Origin: Lutjanus erythropterus
Lineage: Eukaryota; Chordata; Actinopteri; Lutjaniformes; Lutjanidae
Direction: 5' to 3'
DNA: 64,000 nt
Assembly: GCA_020091685.1 (NCBI GenBank)
Contig: CM034601.1
Location: 11,100,419-11,164,418, forward strand
The notes beneath the pieces are model-generated. The model had not been told where the DNA came from. It did no database searches and was given only the letters and a program-made list of their open reading frames with translations. This document shows, in pieces, positions 11,761 to 25,679 of the stretch. The translations under genes and the position numbers were made by a program. Each line of letters opens with the position of its first letter. The stretch's first letter is position 1.

Positions 11761-14700
11761 GACAGACAAGAACCATAATTCCATCAGCTGCTGGAAATCT
11801 AATCTGGAAATGTAAACATCATTTTGGACATCTGAAAAAATGTAAAATGCTGTCATTTTTCTTGTGTGGACAGAGGTGTTTAACATTTTATGTACATATG
11901 ATGTCTCCAATATGTAGTTCAGTGCATGGCTGGACTAACCTGCGAGTTTACCTCTGGGCTAAAATTTTATTTTTTGCCTACTGATCCCCATCCACCACTT
12001 TATATGCAACAAGTGCATTCCCTGTCATCTCAAGTTCCCATTAATTCCAGTGCAACCAGTCCTCCTATGATGGAATAATCCTGCATTTGTGTTAGTTTGT
12101 ATCAATTTGTTTAATCACAACTACAACAAGAATATGCTAAATGCCAGTGTTTTTCTATGGGTTTTTCCATTTCATTTTGTTGTTATTTATTCACCCTCTT
12201 ATGCCAGGGAAACAGGGAAATCATTATAAAAAATCACAGTTCTCTTGATGTCATCTCTCTGAAGTGAGTCGGTCATTGCCATTGGTGAATGCCACATTAT
12301 TTACCAGTGGGTAGAATATCAATACTGGCATTCAACTGATAAATTGGTGCATCCATATTGAGTGTGCATCAAGTACTTGCAAATGAAAGCCATGGCTCCC
12401 TGGCTCTGTCACGAATATAGCAACAATGTCAAATTTTCAGTGCAGCTAACCATGGCTTGGACATGGATATCACCTGATGTCATTACAAAATGTAGTCAAC
12501 AAAACATTTCCTAGATAATTCATGCAATTATTTTGTACTGCAGTTAAGAGACTATCACCCATTGTATAAAGTACAACAGTGCAGGCAGAAAAAACTGCAG
12601 GAAACTTTCCACTTCCACAGTGATCTCAGGATCACTGACGATCAAAAAGTAGCAGCAAGTATAAAGTAGAAATTCTTCAAATGGCAATCACCATGGTTAA
12701 AATAATGATAAAGTATTGTGCCCTTGCACTTTCACTGAGTAGTTGGCAGGTGAATAATTTTTTCCACCTATGTATGTGCAGATCAATGCTGCAGAACACT
12801 GACACTTGAAAAACAACAAAAAGTGAACAAGAGGAAGACAGGGATGTACGCCGAGAACATGGCTTTTATTCTTTCTTCTCCGTCAAAGAGAAAAAGGTTC
12901 ATCCCTTTTATCTGAGTTTTATCTTTCATCTAAATTCTGTCTGTGAACATATGCCTTTTGAAGACTCTTCATCTTTCATTCTTTATTTTTTCTCTATAGG
13001 TCACAACTTTGCTTCAGTCGCAATGGCTGAAGTATTTTGCGTGGGAGTCTCTTTTTTTTCCACATGAGTGTAAGAGCTTCAACACCTAACTCCACATCAA
13101 GAGATACTTCCAGTTTACTAGACTCTTTTAAAACTGTGTCTTTTTCTAAGAAAACTTGAGAGGAAAACTTAGACATACATTTTTCTAATTAAAACTGAAT
13201 TAAACATGAGTCCTAAAGAAACAAACACTAAACTTGTTCTACACATTTTGAGAAATATATCCCACGACTTGACATCAACGCTTGCCCACTTACCTGGGGC
13301 AAGTAAACTCTATGTTCAGGCAAGTGGAATGCCTCATGGATCATGTTGTCTGAATGGGCAAGTGAAAAATAAATGTGATGTCTTTATTTGTTCTTCCGGC
13401 CACCAAAACTGGCCAGTGCTTCCATTATGCAATGTAAAATGTATTGCCAACACTGCCGCAGAGTTTTATCAAATGTCATGAAGCCCCAGTTACACAACTC
13501 TGCAGAGCTGTCCACTCCACTGAACTCAAAGCTGGCTAGGTAGCAGCTACAAGTCATTGCTATATTTTTGCCCTGGCAGAGAAGAGAAAAGAAGAGAAAA
13601 TGAGACTGATCATCTGATCCCGGCAGCTTCTAGCTCACTTGCTCCGAAACTCGTGGGAGAATCTGTGTTTTTAGGCTATTTTAACTGTCTTTAGCCTAAA
13701 TTCTAGTTTCTATACGAGCTAGCTCAGCTGGTCCAACAGCTGGTCCACATTACAGGTCAGTCCACCTCAAGTGACCTGGGTCGAAGTTGTTGCTAAGTTC
13801 AGTGCCAATCCCTTTAATTAGCAGGTGACAAGCAAGACATGGGATCTAGGCTTCAGTCTTGAGGAGCTGTAGCATTTATCCATCTATATATGTAGTCTAA
13901 ACTATACACTCACTGCATTGCTTCCTTCACCACTATAACACATTTCAGTTTAAAAAACACCTTACAAGTACATTTAATACAGGTTAAGGTTGCAAAGCAC
14001 TGGTGGAAACCCTTTATATATGTATGTACACTGTAGTAAAATGGAAACTGAATAATACTGTCAAAGGTTTCAAGCAGAAAAATTGCTGTAAGTGTGACTT
14101 TTCTTTCATTTTTAACCAAATTTTCCTTGTGTCAGCAATCATTCCATGCATAAATTTATTGCATAAAAAAGAAATTAATTTAGTCTCTGATGTTTTCCCA
14201 AGACGCAAGGTGAATTGGTTGGCAATGTTTGAGTCTCTACAATCACACAATAGCAATAGTGTTTTCATTACCACAAGATGAAGCAAACATAGGGAGCTAA
14301 TTTCAACTCTGATGACAGCCCTAAATTATAATGAGTATGTTTCCCCTGAGCTAATGAGAGACAATGCAATCAGTTGATAATGTGGTCATTCATTTCTTTC
14401 TAAATAATTACAGTAGTCATTTACTTGTTGGTACATAAAGGTTAAGATATTTTGTCCCCTCTCTGCATTCTTTTAATTCATTACCAGGTCGTTGGGGACA
14501 GTTGATTGCACCTTTAGTCTAGAAGCAAATGTTACTGGTTAGACACTGCTCAGCTTTTCTGTGTCAGTGTGGCAAAATGAAGGTACTTGAATGAATATGA
14601 TGGCATGCTGTGTTTTCAATATGTTCAATATGTATGGTATCATACTGCACTTTGACAAATGTTAAAACTGTTGTTGGCTCAGTTCAGCAAGTTTACCTCA

Positions 14701-14845
14701 ACAAACTATTTGAATATTTGACTAAAGCCATGCTTCTTGCCTAAGCTTGTTTTTTTTAGTAGCCAAAACATGTCCAAACATCAAACCTCGTGTTCTTTCC
14801 TATGACTTCTGTGCAGTGTCCCACTTTAAATGTACTGTTAAAATC
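11761..14845. other. Non-coding; no feature seen
   Basis: Mostly unique AT-rich sequence. The overlapping open frames around 13910-14286 on both strands are short and carry no domain. Confidence 0.5.
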
Positions 14846-14849
14846 TTGT

Positions 14850-15000
14850 GAATCCAGGCACTATGTACATTTCCTCAGGTTGCTCACCAGCCACTGGGCA
14901 TGCAAAAACCAGTGCATTCCCAATTCGCATAGCTGATGATCTGCAGTGGCGACCCCAACCGGGAGCAGCCCAGAGACAAAGAAGAATGATAAACATATTT
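14850..15000 (+). mobile_element. 3' part of a tRNA-derived SINE
   Basis: The block GCTGATGATCTGCAGTGGCG, then ACCCC..GGGAGCAGCC and AAAGAAGAATGAT, matches the characteristic 3' body and tail of a fish SINE (GTGGCGACCCC...GGGAGCAGCC...AAGAAGA). The tRNA head is missing or unrecognisable. Confidence 0.65.
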
Positions 15001-15109
15001 GAAGCACACATAGTTAAACTGAAGTAAAGACTCAAAACAAAACTTTGAAAGTGTAATGAATTCTAAAACTTCTCTTATTGTATTATTTCTTCTTTTGTTT
15101 TGAATGTGT

Positions 15110-15310
15110 CTCTCTCCCTCTCTCTTTCCCTCTCAACCCAACCAGTCATGGTGGACGGCCGCGCACCTTAGATTCTGGTTCTGCTTGTGGTTTCTGCTTG
15201 TTTAAAAAGTAGTTTTTCCTTTACACTGTCGCCAAGAGCTGGTTCATGATGTGAACTGGTGAGTCATTGTAAAGAATATTATGAAGAGTAGTACGTCTCT
15301 AAATGAAAAG
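15110..15310 (+). repeat. Fish interspersed repeat fragment, probably LINE 3' region
   Basis: GATTCTGGTTCTGCTTGTGG followed by TTTCTGCTTGTTTAAAAAG, TTTTTCCTTTACACTGTCGC and CAAGAGCTGGTTCATGATG form a block I recall as a very common fish repeat (GTTTCTGCC..AAAGGAAGTTTTTCC..CACTGTCGCCAA). The class is uncertain. Confidence 0.6.
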
Positions 15311-15881
15311 TCCCCTAAACTTTGGTCAGGTCAAGTTGAGCTGTACAGCTTTTTTTCACATATAACGCCGTTAAAATGTTTCTGTGTTGCGATACTACCC
15401 ACGTTTCTTGAGATTGTTGAGTACTTTAAGTTTCCTAATTTACAAATCAAATTCCTTTCTGCTTGACTTATTGTTCTGACCACACTGTGTTCCATGTAAC
15501 ATTTTTTATGGAAAAGAAAAAGCATAAAGAAAACAATAAATCAATCTATAAGGAGTCAGAGTGCATTTGACTGCACTGCATACCAAACTGTTTCCCCCCA
15601 GGGTACACTGGCAGCAGTGGACAGATATTGACTCATTAGAGGTTTACAACTGGAGTCCTTCTCTCTGCCAGCAGGTAGAAATAGTAGCAGAGCAGGCCAT
15701 TAACCAGAAAACAGAACTAATGAAGGGGGAAATTAACAAAACACAAACAAATAACACATGTATTTCCGAATTCCCTGCCTGGCTTCTGTTGATATGGCTT
15801 TCCTGTTTGCACGCCGCCTCCTCAGTTCATTATATGAAGCTATCTGGGTCACACACATCTGCCACCGCTGGGGGAAGTCGT

Positions 15882-15935
15882 CAAAAAAAACAAAAAAAAA
15901 ACAAAAAAAAAAACAACAAAAAACAAAAAACAAGA
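15882..15935 (+). repeat. A-rich (CAAAA)n low-complexity tract
   Basis: Runs of 5-11 A separated by single C. Lysine-rich and phenylalanine-rich open frames across it are artefacts of the tract. Confidence 0.9.
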
Positions 15936-18900
15936 AACATGTTTTGTCAAAGTTGTAGTTTACCATTAATAATGAGGTGACCTGGATGGACTATGAGTTA
16001 TTCAGACCTTTCTGCCTCCAGACTATTTATAGAAATGACCACAGTGCAAACGTAGAACAGGTAAATTTATCATTGGGGCTATGCACTTATAAAACATGTG
16101 CCTCATTTCAACTCTGTGTCCCTTCAGAGAATTGCTTCTAAAAAAAGAATTGGTAACTTTTAGTCTTTTTTTCCTCCTATTCAACCCCTTCCTAACTGTG
16201 CTCTTCATGAATTCATACAGTATCCCCCATCAGAGATGAAGCGCTTCCCGTCATAACAATTTCATTACAGTGGGAGCCAGTCCTTCAGTCGGCAGCTTGT
16301 CAACTGGAATGACACGTTTCAAAGCCTGGGATCTACAGCTATTTAAATACCCATTGGCTTTCTGGCCCCTCAGGATCCAGGGCCAAGCCTCCATATCCCT
16401 CCCTTCATGCCAAAGACTGTCACTCACCAAACGCAAATCCAAGACGGCCCGTCTCAGAGCTCTGATGTGTTGATTCATTTCATGCTATGCCATGAAATTT
16501 TCAAATTACCGCTAATGTCTAGTTCATTCCACTGATGTAGTGTGTTTTTTTTTCTCTTTCACGTCACAGAATACATTTGAGCCAGAGGAAAGTGTTGGGG
16601 GGTAGGTCTTCATCAGCAAATTACTGCTTATATCAGACTGAAATCTAAAAAAACTATAGGCTAATCTATATGCAGGCTTTTGCTTTTCTCATTAATTTAG
16701 AAAAAAAAGAGGAAATTCATGGTTGCAGTGGTGAGAGAGTGACTTGCTCTTAATGGTAACTATACAACAGAAGACCCTCCGCTTCTTTGTAGGAATGACT
16801 GAATGAATAAATGAACGTACATGTACGTAAGTGAGTTCTCAGAATCTATTCTTCATGTGTAAATTAGCTTTTCGTGTTCAGATAGATTCTGAGCAAACAG
16901 CTAACATGGCTAAATAAGAAACGTGAGAATTAACTGGCAGGGAATATTAAAATATGAGGAAGCAGTGGAGCAGATTTAGGCCAGTCGGTCACATGTACAG
17001 TACAGTATGGTGTAACACGGCATACCCTGGAGTACTCCTGCTTGTAGCAGTGACTAATTTGAGAGCATTAGGGAAACACAGTTCATCACTGTACTTTCTT
17101 TAATTACCAAAGCCCCTGTGCATGAGTTATGGTGGGTAAGCTCAATTTCTCCTGAACAGGGGTTTTCAGAGTGTGAGACTGTGGGCCTCCCCTCAGACAA
17201 AGCATGAACAACTGAGTTAAAAAAGCAAAATATTGCTGTTCGACAGAATTTAAAACTGCATGTAAATACAAAACAAGGCTGATTCTAAGTAAGTAAGAAA
17301 CTTCCCCCTTAAAGAATTTAGAGATATTTATAAGATGCTTAAAACCCGCTGCTCTGGAATAATGTCAGCACAAAAGCAATGATGGAGACAAATTCAGTCA
17401 CATCAATAAACCTGTGACTTCAGATTCATAAATGATTTGTTCAGTCTGTCTTAACAGTAGATATTTTAAACTACATTTATTTGGTGTTTTGCCAAGTATT
17501 AGATGATTGATACTACTTTGAATTTTAAACATTTGGTTCGCTAAAACAAGCGTTTTGAAGGCGTCACCTAAGACTCTGCGTCCATGAATAATTTACTATT
17601 TCCTGAAATTTAAATAACTAAATAATTAATCAAAACAATTATTTATTATGAAAAGCCTTACTTTATTTTTTTCGCTTTCACTCTTCCATCCCTTTCTATA
17701 TTTCCTTCCTTAGGTTTCCTGAGTCCATTGCTTCTTTATTTCCTTTCCTTCCACTCTCCTATCCTCACTTTTCATTCTTTTTCTTTATAATCTGATGCAT
17801 ATAATCTGAAAGCATAAAATTAGTACCACTAAACATTTTTCCCCTATTAGTACATTTACTTACTTACTTACATACATTTTGCTATTTACTTTCAAGATCA
17901 CCTTTGCTTAAACAAGCAATATGTCACAATTGTGCATCCAAAAACAAGTATATTGGTCAAAATAGCGAGTTGGAGCAACAGACAGTACATAACGGTGAAA
18001 TTATATTTCATATCTACGTTTGAAGCGAGTTGTCTCCCGCCACGCCCTCCTCCTAGACTCGAGGAAGCTCAGGGTGGCTGCAGGAACACTGTAGGAGCGC
18101 AAGGCGAGTTCAACATTGTAATTTGACAACAACAAGCCACAATGAGTCCTACACTGCTGATCAGCTGTTGCAAGATCTAAAAGACTATTAAATGATTTCT
18201 TGTGACTCATAAACAGAAACTCAACAGAACATCAGGAACTCTGTTATTCCAGCCTGGAATGGAAATTTCACAGGACTGAGTACTTCAACTTAGCTTGTTT
18301 CCTTAATTTCTGATGACATATGGTCATTTTATTATTTATTACAGTAAACATGTAAAAGATTTCTCCTTCAATTAAAATTTAAATGCAAGGCTCTTTCTTC
18401 TAAAGGATCTGAGTGCAGCATTTCAGTGTTTCTTTTGGGATATTATACCACTAGACACACTAAGAGTAATTATACCATAAATTTAACTCTCTCTGAACCT
18501 ACAGTATGACTACAGGCAGAGAGAAACTGTGAAAAGAGCTCTCATTAAAAACGGTTAGTGGCATCCTGGCACTTACAGAAGCTCACACTGCAGCAGTGGG
18601 AAGCCGTCTTTGTTTTGTGAGCTGCTTTGGTGTCTGCATACAGAGGCATGATGTATGTTTACAGCAAACAGCATTTACTGCGTCTCTGGAGCTTTTTCAT
18701 CATCTGGAATAATTAATCGACGGGGAGCAATTAATGAATGATGAAGAAAGAAAATCACAGCAATTAATATCCCAAACAGTGGATTAGCAGCCACTGTCTC
18801 TAGGGACGAAAAAGAGAAGAACAAATCAATAATTATTTGTTGAGAAGCCCCAATAAGACAAAAATCATCTGCCATGTCAAAGGAGAAATCTGTAATATAT

Positions 18901-18994
18901 TTACTAAATCACAGAGTGATCATGATATGTCATCAGATATAAAGAAAACATGTAAAGTTGAAATTCTCACTCCTCTGACAACACAACAGCCATG
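15936..18994. other. Non-coding; one candidate regulatory stretch
   Basis: No gene is seen. A perfect 14-bp palindrome, ACGTACATGTACGT, occurs at about 16815. The stretch at 18640-18870 is listed separately as a possible conserved element. Confidence 0.5.
18640..18870. promoter_or_regulatory. Candidate conserved non-coding element
   Basis: The sequence is of high complexity with many homeodomain-type cores: AATAATTAATCG, CAATTAATGAATGATG, CAATTAATATCC, AATAATTATTTG. There are no repeat hallmarks. Conservation cannot be seen from one sequence, so this is inference. Confidence 0.25.
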
Positions 18995-19507
18995 GTGCCC
19001 TCCTTCGAAATTTCTATTCCGGTCAGGAGTAACTATTTTATTTTGCCCTTTTCACATTAATTAGAGTTTAAATGAATGCCAAATGTTCACTTAATGAGTT
19101 AGTATCTGTTTATGAGTCATAATAAATCATTAATTATCTTGTAGAAGGCAAAGAAGTTTATAACACTTACATTGAGCAATATGTTAAGCAAGTCTGGCTG
19201 ACAGTAAGGCAGGCAGTCACTGAACTTAAACTCTAGTGTCTTTTTTCAGAGCAGTGGGCTTTTGTTTTGAGAATGACAGACTTATCTTTACATTGACAGA
19301 CAAGTGACAGTTATAAACAGCAGATCAACTTGCTGCGTGCTTGTTATTGTTGGCCCGAGTTTCCCCGAGTCTGATGAGGAGAAGCAACCTGATCGTATAT
19401 TAAATAGGGTTTCAACCTATTTATCATATTGTCTATGGCTCTAACTCGCTACTTGGCGTGCTGCACTCAATTCTGTACATGCAAATGCTCCAAATTGCTC
19501 CTTTAAG
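18995..19507 (+). repeat. Interspersed repeat, long copy paired with 6545-6836
   Basis: TTAATTAGAGTTTAAATGAATG, TCTGTTTATGAGTCATAA, GAGCAATATGTTAA, TATTAAATAGGGTTTCA and AAATTGCTCCTTTAA match the first copy in order. About 200 bp between roughly 19190 and 19395 have no counterpart there. The inner segment from about 19170 has inverted GAGCAATAT/ATTGCTC ends. Confidence 0.7.
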
Positions 19508-22500
19508 GTTCTACACTTTTGGAAAAGAATACTCCAAAAGTTAAATGTTTATTGAATCATATCTTTTCATATATTTTGCATTACATCCATGTTACATGCA
19601 TGAGTAAGTGGCAGCAAGTACCAGTGATCAGCGCCTTCAGTGTCACATGATTTATCATAGTGAGGTTTTCTGTCTACATTTTGTTTTCCTTCTAATTAAT
19701 GCAAATTTAAGGTCTGTGTCAGCTTTCCTTTCTCAGCAGCATCCATCTTGATATTGCTTTAATTAAGTACCCAAAATTGCATTAAAGCACTGCTTCAAAT
19801 TTGATCTAATTTTCACCGTTTCCTACACAGACAGACATTTATAGATTGCGTTAATCCAACACTCACTGATGATTCTTGGGTGTTCTCAGCAGCTCTTATC
19901 AAATTAGTGTCTTAATCAGGCGAGCTTTAGTTGCAGGTGTCAATAAAAATTAAAAGACTACTTATTTCAGCTTAGTATTTATGATATTCTTGCTTAAAAT
20001 AAGTTATACTCATTTATTCATGCACCCAATTGAATGAGATGATACTGTGAAGGCCTAACACTTTGTATTCAATTGTTTTTTAATCACATTAATGTTTTGT
20101 GATGTTTCATTTATTTCATTAGATTTAAAATGCCTGAGCGGATGACTGTCAGGTATTTCACTATACTAGATAAATCAAAGAAGTTAAGTTCACGGTTGGA
20201 CAGACTTAATATTTTAAGATTAGAGTAAAAGATTAGGCAAAAGATGATGTTAGATGAGGCAAAGGAAGTGAGAAAAAAGACATTGAGTTCAACAAAGTGA
20301 GAAAATCTTATTTCCTAAGATCACAAAAAATCTTGCTGATACCAGTTAAAACCTAATTGGCACTACTCTGCCTCGTGAACCGTATTTTACACGAGATGTG
20401 AAGCCAAATGTGTAATTTAGTTGCATATCAATTTAGCTTTCTGCAGAGCAGAGTCTCTTCCTACCAAATGAGTGGGTTTGCTAACAGTAGTAACTAAAGC
20501 AAAAGCACAGTAACAACAGAGTGGAGAATGTACTGTAGTCTAACCTCATTAGAAATGACAGACACAGGTGTACTACACACACACAGACAGACTGCCAGGA
20601 CTGAGATCAAGAGGAGCTAATATTGTCAGTGCCAGGGACAGGTGTTTCAGAACAGGGAAGGTTAGATCACGACAACACAGAGTCCAACAATAGGTGACCA
20701 CATGGGACTAACGCACAAACTAGACCTCTTAAAATACCTGTCTGTGCCAGTTTCATGTCACTAAACATGAGCTTCCCTGCCACTGTCTCTTGAGTGTAAG
20801 GGAGACATACAGTAGATGTTATCATTGCAAATCTGTTTCACCCTCTGACACCACAGTTATTCAGCCTACACCCAGCCGTCGCACGTTTTGCATTTGTTTC
20901 TGCACACTCCCATAGGAATAATCGTCTGCCACAGCGAGTGATGCATGTGATTGCATTTTCTGCAGCGTTTTATTTGGAATGAATACAAGAACTGTCTGCT
21001 GGCAGGAGCAGAGAGAGCCATCATGATGGGGATGACAGAGAGTAAAATTTGTGAGCTCCATGAACACGAAAGAACAACAGTGAAATACCACTGCAAGACC
21101 AAAATATCTGAAATAATCTGGAGAGGTTCAGTGCAACAATGTAGTGGCAATTGTGGGCTACACACTACTGCAATCAGTAGGCAATTTGTTAATTTTTAAC
21201 AGGGGAGATGGTCCAATGAAGCACCCTAGTGATAAGAAGGGTGGTCTTTTTAAGTAGCCTGGTTTGTTTCATTGCAATCTTCTACTAATAATTTATTGTA
21301 AACTCTGCTATAACATTTTAGCACACATCTGTTTGATGCCATCTTAAGTTAGAAATAACACAATCAGGTTATTCATGCAAAGCTATGGGAGCTGAAAATG
21401 AGCCCTCTGTATCTCCTGAATTGACTTCAACAGGACTAAAGGAAACTGCTTTGTTTTATATAAAGTGGGGAGACAAGAGGCTTCTTAGGAAACAGACTGG
21501 ACCAATGTTTGAGTAACAGGGTAAAGACCTAAATGCCAACTTGTCTGCGTTGTTGGTCAACCTTATCATGGGTCATTTATAAAATGCTTCTGGGACTGCA
21601 GGCTGTAAAACTTATCTGACCTAACAAGACCAAAATACCAGGGAAATATTTGGTCCTGTAAAACACTGGCAGTATTGATTTGACAAAAAATATTATCTAT
21701 ATCCATGAACAACTCATACTGGTAGCAAAGTTCAGAAGTTGATTGAACTCACTCCATCAACATCTACTGTTAACAGTGTACTGTAAAACTGTTGAGTAAA
21801 TAGACACTGTGACATTGAAACTGTAACCAAACCAAGTTGCCGTCAATGAAATATCAGTCATTGTTTATGGTTCCCGAATCCCTCATTCTGGTTATATCAA
21901 GCCTTAAAAGACCTCATCTGTGTTAAGTTCAATGACCACAGTTCCTGTTTGTTCAGCATTTAGTTTTTAGATTGATTTCCTACCTTCCAGGCAGCTATTG
22001 GCTGTTTCAGTTCATTGTAGTACAGTGAAGTATGAAAATCAACTTGCAGGGAGTTTTGTTGTATTTATTTATTTACTTTTTCAAAGTTACATAACCATTG
22101 TCTGGTAATGCTGCAGCAAGCAGGGACTGAAACTTACCCACTGATGCATTCAAGGACACATACAATCTAACAACTGAAGAAACAAACACAAAGGACAAAC
22201 TCTAACATTTTGTTCTTCTGCAGCACACTCCCAAGTCTCTGGTTCCGTAGTGTCCTTGATTGCACATAGAAGGACAGTTTGTTTACAACAGGATCAAGGA
22301 CTGGACCTTTAAACACCTGTTGCGATTTTCAGCACCCCACAACTATTACAGCTCCCTCCTCACAAGCAGAGGGAGGGTCACATATGTTAATATATAAATG
22401 GGGGTCATGTGATGTATTGCTGCGATGATAAACAGCACTAGAGTGACTCGACCTGAAAATCACCTTGGTTTTTATCACACCTACCAACATTTAGGTTTCA

Positions 22501-23160
22501 AAATTACAGGACTATTTTTTGGCATTGCAGGATATATTGAATAATCTTCAGCCACTGAGAGGTGTTTACTCATTGTGTTTACTCATTGTGTTTACTTGCA
22601 GTCAATCACCTACAGTAAAACTGTACAGATGTTTACATACATCAGACTGGTCAGTTATAACTGCGTATTCTGCTTTTTATGAAGAAGACATCTGATTACC
22701 AGGGCATATTCCTTTTCAGCTTTCTTTTTATCTTTGAAACACATTGCAGTATAAACACTGTTGTGTAACATTAATTACTAAACGATGGAGAGACACATTA
22801 GAATTATTGCTAAAATAGTGTTGGCCCAGTGTGATTGTCACCAAATCCATTCTTTTATTTTATATTGCAGTCATTGTTACCTGATGGAAAACCATACTTG
22901 TGGTGATGTGTGTGCATGTTGTGACGCTCTGAAACATCTAGACCTATTAGAGGTAAATCTTTCCATTTTACATTTGCATTTGAACTGCCATTACCACATT
23001 TAACTGTGACTGGCACAGCTGTTTCAGAGGTGTGCATGGACACACACAGATTGTGCACCAGACCTTAAACACCACCAAACATTATTGAAATTTCAACTGA
23101 GGGTGCAAAATATTAATGTGGGGAAACAGGTGAATGTTCTTATAAACAGGCTGATCTAAC
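19508..23160. other. Non-coding; no feature seen
   Basis: Unique AT-rich DNA. A short GTGTTTACTCATT tandem run occurs at about 22563-22600. The overlapping frames at 20861-21199 occur on both strands and have no domain. Confidence 0.5.
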
Positions 23161-23164
23161 ATGG

Positions 23165-23490
23165 TCAAAGTAGCAGGATGATTAAGGTTATAGAAATAAG
23201 GCTGCTGGTGCAAATCCCCAGCCTGGCTGTGAGAATCTGGGCAGGTGACCTAATGTGAAACGAGATCGTGAAGAGGGCTTTTTCAGTTGAAATTCCCTGG
23301 ATAGAGCAGGAAAAATTGGTTGGTTGCAGGACATAATGAGTAATACTCTCCCCTTTCTTCAACCAGTGCTGTCAAGGTGTCCTTGTGCAAAGTGCTTAAC
23401 CACCCACCTGTTCCACTGGAGCTGTTCAGTGGATTCGACTGAGATTGTACTGCGTACTTCCCGAGGGGTAGTGTAATGATAAATAAAGGT
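23165..23490 (+). mobile_element. V-SINE-type tRNA-derived SINE
   Basis: The tRNA-like head has an A-box-like TAGCAGGATGATTAAGG (23171-23187) and a B-box-like GGTGCAAATCCCC (23208-23220). The body contains AGGTGTCCTTGTGCAAAGTG, then CTTAACCACCCACCTGTTCC, and GTTCAGTGGATTCGACTGAG, the conserved core typical of fish V-SINE-like elements. It ends in an A-rich tail (AAATAAAGGTTAAAAAG). The copy is nearly full length but diverged. Confidence 0.75.
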
Positions 23491-24883
23491 TAAAAAGAAA
23501 AATTGTCCACGTTCAAAAGGCCACGAGAACCAGAGACGCAAGGTATTAAAGATGCAGACATTACATTAACAGTACCTCCTCCCTATTCCATGTCTATAAT
23601 TCCCCAGAATCAATTTCTGCAGTACAGATTTTGTGGTTAAATGTTTGACAAAAACACTATATTAACCTTGTTAAGACAATCTATCGGACACATTGCTCAG
23701 GATGCCCCTGAATAACACAATACGTACACAATCTTCTTACCTACACTAAGATTCAGTTATCACTACAAAAGGTAAAGGTTTCCTGCAATGACATCAATGG
23801 GGATAAAAAAAAAATAAAACATACACTTAATAAATGTGCAGTTAAAATGGAAATGAAACAGTGTTTACAGGTTTGGGGACGTGCGTGAGATGAGATAGAT
23901 AATAAATCAGCTTTTGTTTGTTTGCTTTTCATGGAGTGCCACTTCAACAGATGAGAGACTGACGATGGTAGAAATCAGACCTATGAAAACACACACACAC
24001 TCCTTTCCCAGCATCTCTCTATTTATCCATCTCCCTCCCACCTCTAATTTCCATTGCTAAAGTGTGTGTGATTTCTTTCTCCTCAGAGTGCTGCAGTGCT
24101 CGTCCATGATTGGGCATATGCCTGTGACTGCTGCTGCTACTGCAGCCACTTCATAATTTAATCAGGATGAGACACACTTTGACTTTTTCATTGTTTGTCT
24201 GTGTGGTCCTCTCCTGCTGCTTTCCTTCCTACACCTCACTCCCTCTGCTGTTCCTTCATCCTGTTGCCCATTCCCCAAATTCCATCTGTGTGCTTTAGTA
24301 CCGAGGCTGCTGGCAGAGCCATTCTCAGTGGCTTCTTGTAAATAATGCAAGTCAGTCATGCAAGCGTCACTGTACACAAGCACACACAAACACAGATGCA
24401 CATTTTTATGTATGCACACCAAACACACTCGCGCACACTGCTCACCCTTGAGGGAATCACACAGATGTCTGGGCACCTGGTGATCCATTCTAAATGCTGC
24501 CAGTTGTCATGCCCGGGATCTAATTTACAGCCCAGGTAAACCGTTTCAGTCCCACTTTGTTGGGGAAACTGACATCAATCTTGGGTTAATTGTTTGCGTC
24601 CAGCATCATGTTTAGTGACTGTGTTCTGGGCTTAAAAACAACAGTGGGACTGTGGAAGCCTGAAATATCGCCCAGCTTACAATGATAATTTTCCAACAAT
24701 GAAACTATATGCATGATGCTCAGTAATCTTTTTAGATTGAAGACATGGATAAAGACTGTGACATCATCTTTAAATGCTTTGGGCAGTGGACATAGATGTA
24801 TCTATATCTTTTTCTTGTTAGCTTCAGATTAGATTCAGACCTCTGAATAACTGCTCTTGTCACTAGCAATGGTAATTAGGGCA
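23491..24883. other. Non-coding; CA/GT-rich patches
   Basis: Short CA-rich runs occur near 23990 and 24370-24430. The latter contains the source-like copy of a 23-bp segment repeated at 24898-24920. No gene was recognised. Confidence 0.5.
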
Positions 24884-24952
24884 GGGTGATATGGCTTATA
24901 ATGCAAGTCAGTCATGCAAGGGCGACATGGCTTATAAATTATAATAAATAGA

Positions 24953-25456
<504 letters not shown>

Positions 25457-25679
25457 TACTAAGATCTTTACAATTACCAATTTTTGCAGGGAGCAAAGAC
25501 TTCTGAAATGAAATAAAACTTGTCTGTTTGTCAGTCAGTTCTTGAGAAGTTCAGACAGATATGTCTTACTTTAAATATCGAGTCCTGAATCATATCAGGA
25601 AATATAGAAGAAACAGCAAAAGTGAGCTAAAGTCGCAAAAAGTTCATGTGTCTTTATTTGAGTAAACTCTGTATACCTC

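Noticed and set aside
15561-15980. 139-codon plus-strand open frame ending in a lysine-rich run
   Set aside because: The C-terminal part is the (CAAAA)n tract and the rest has no domain.
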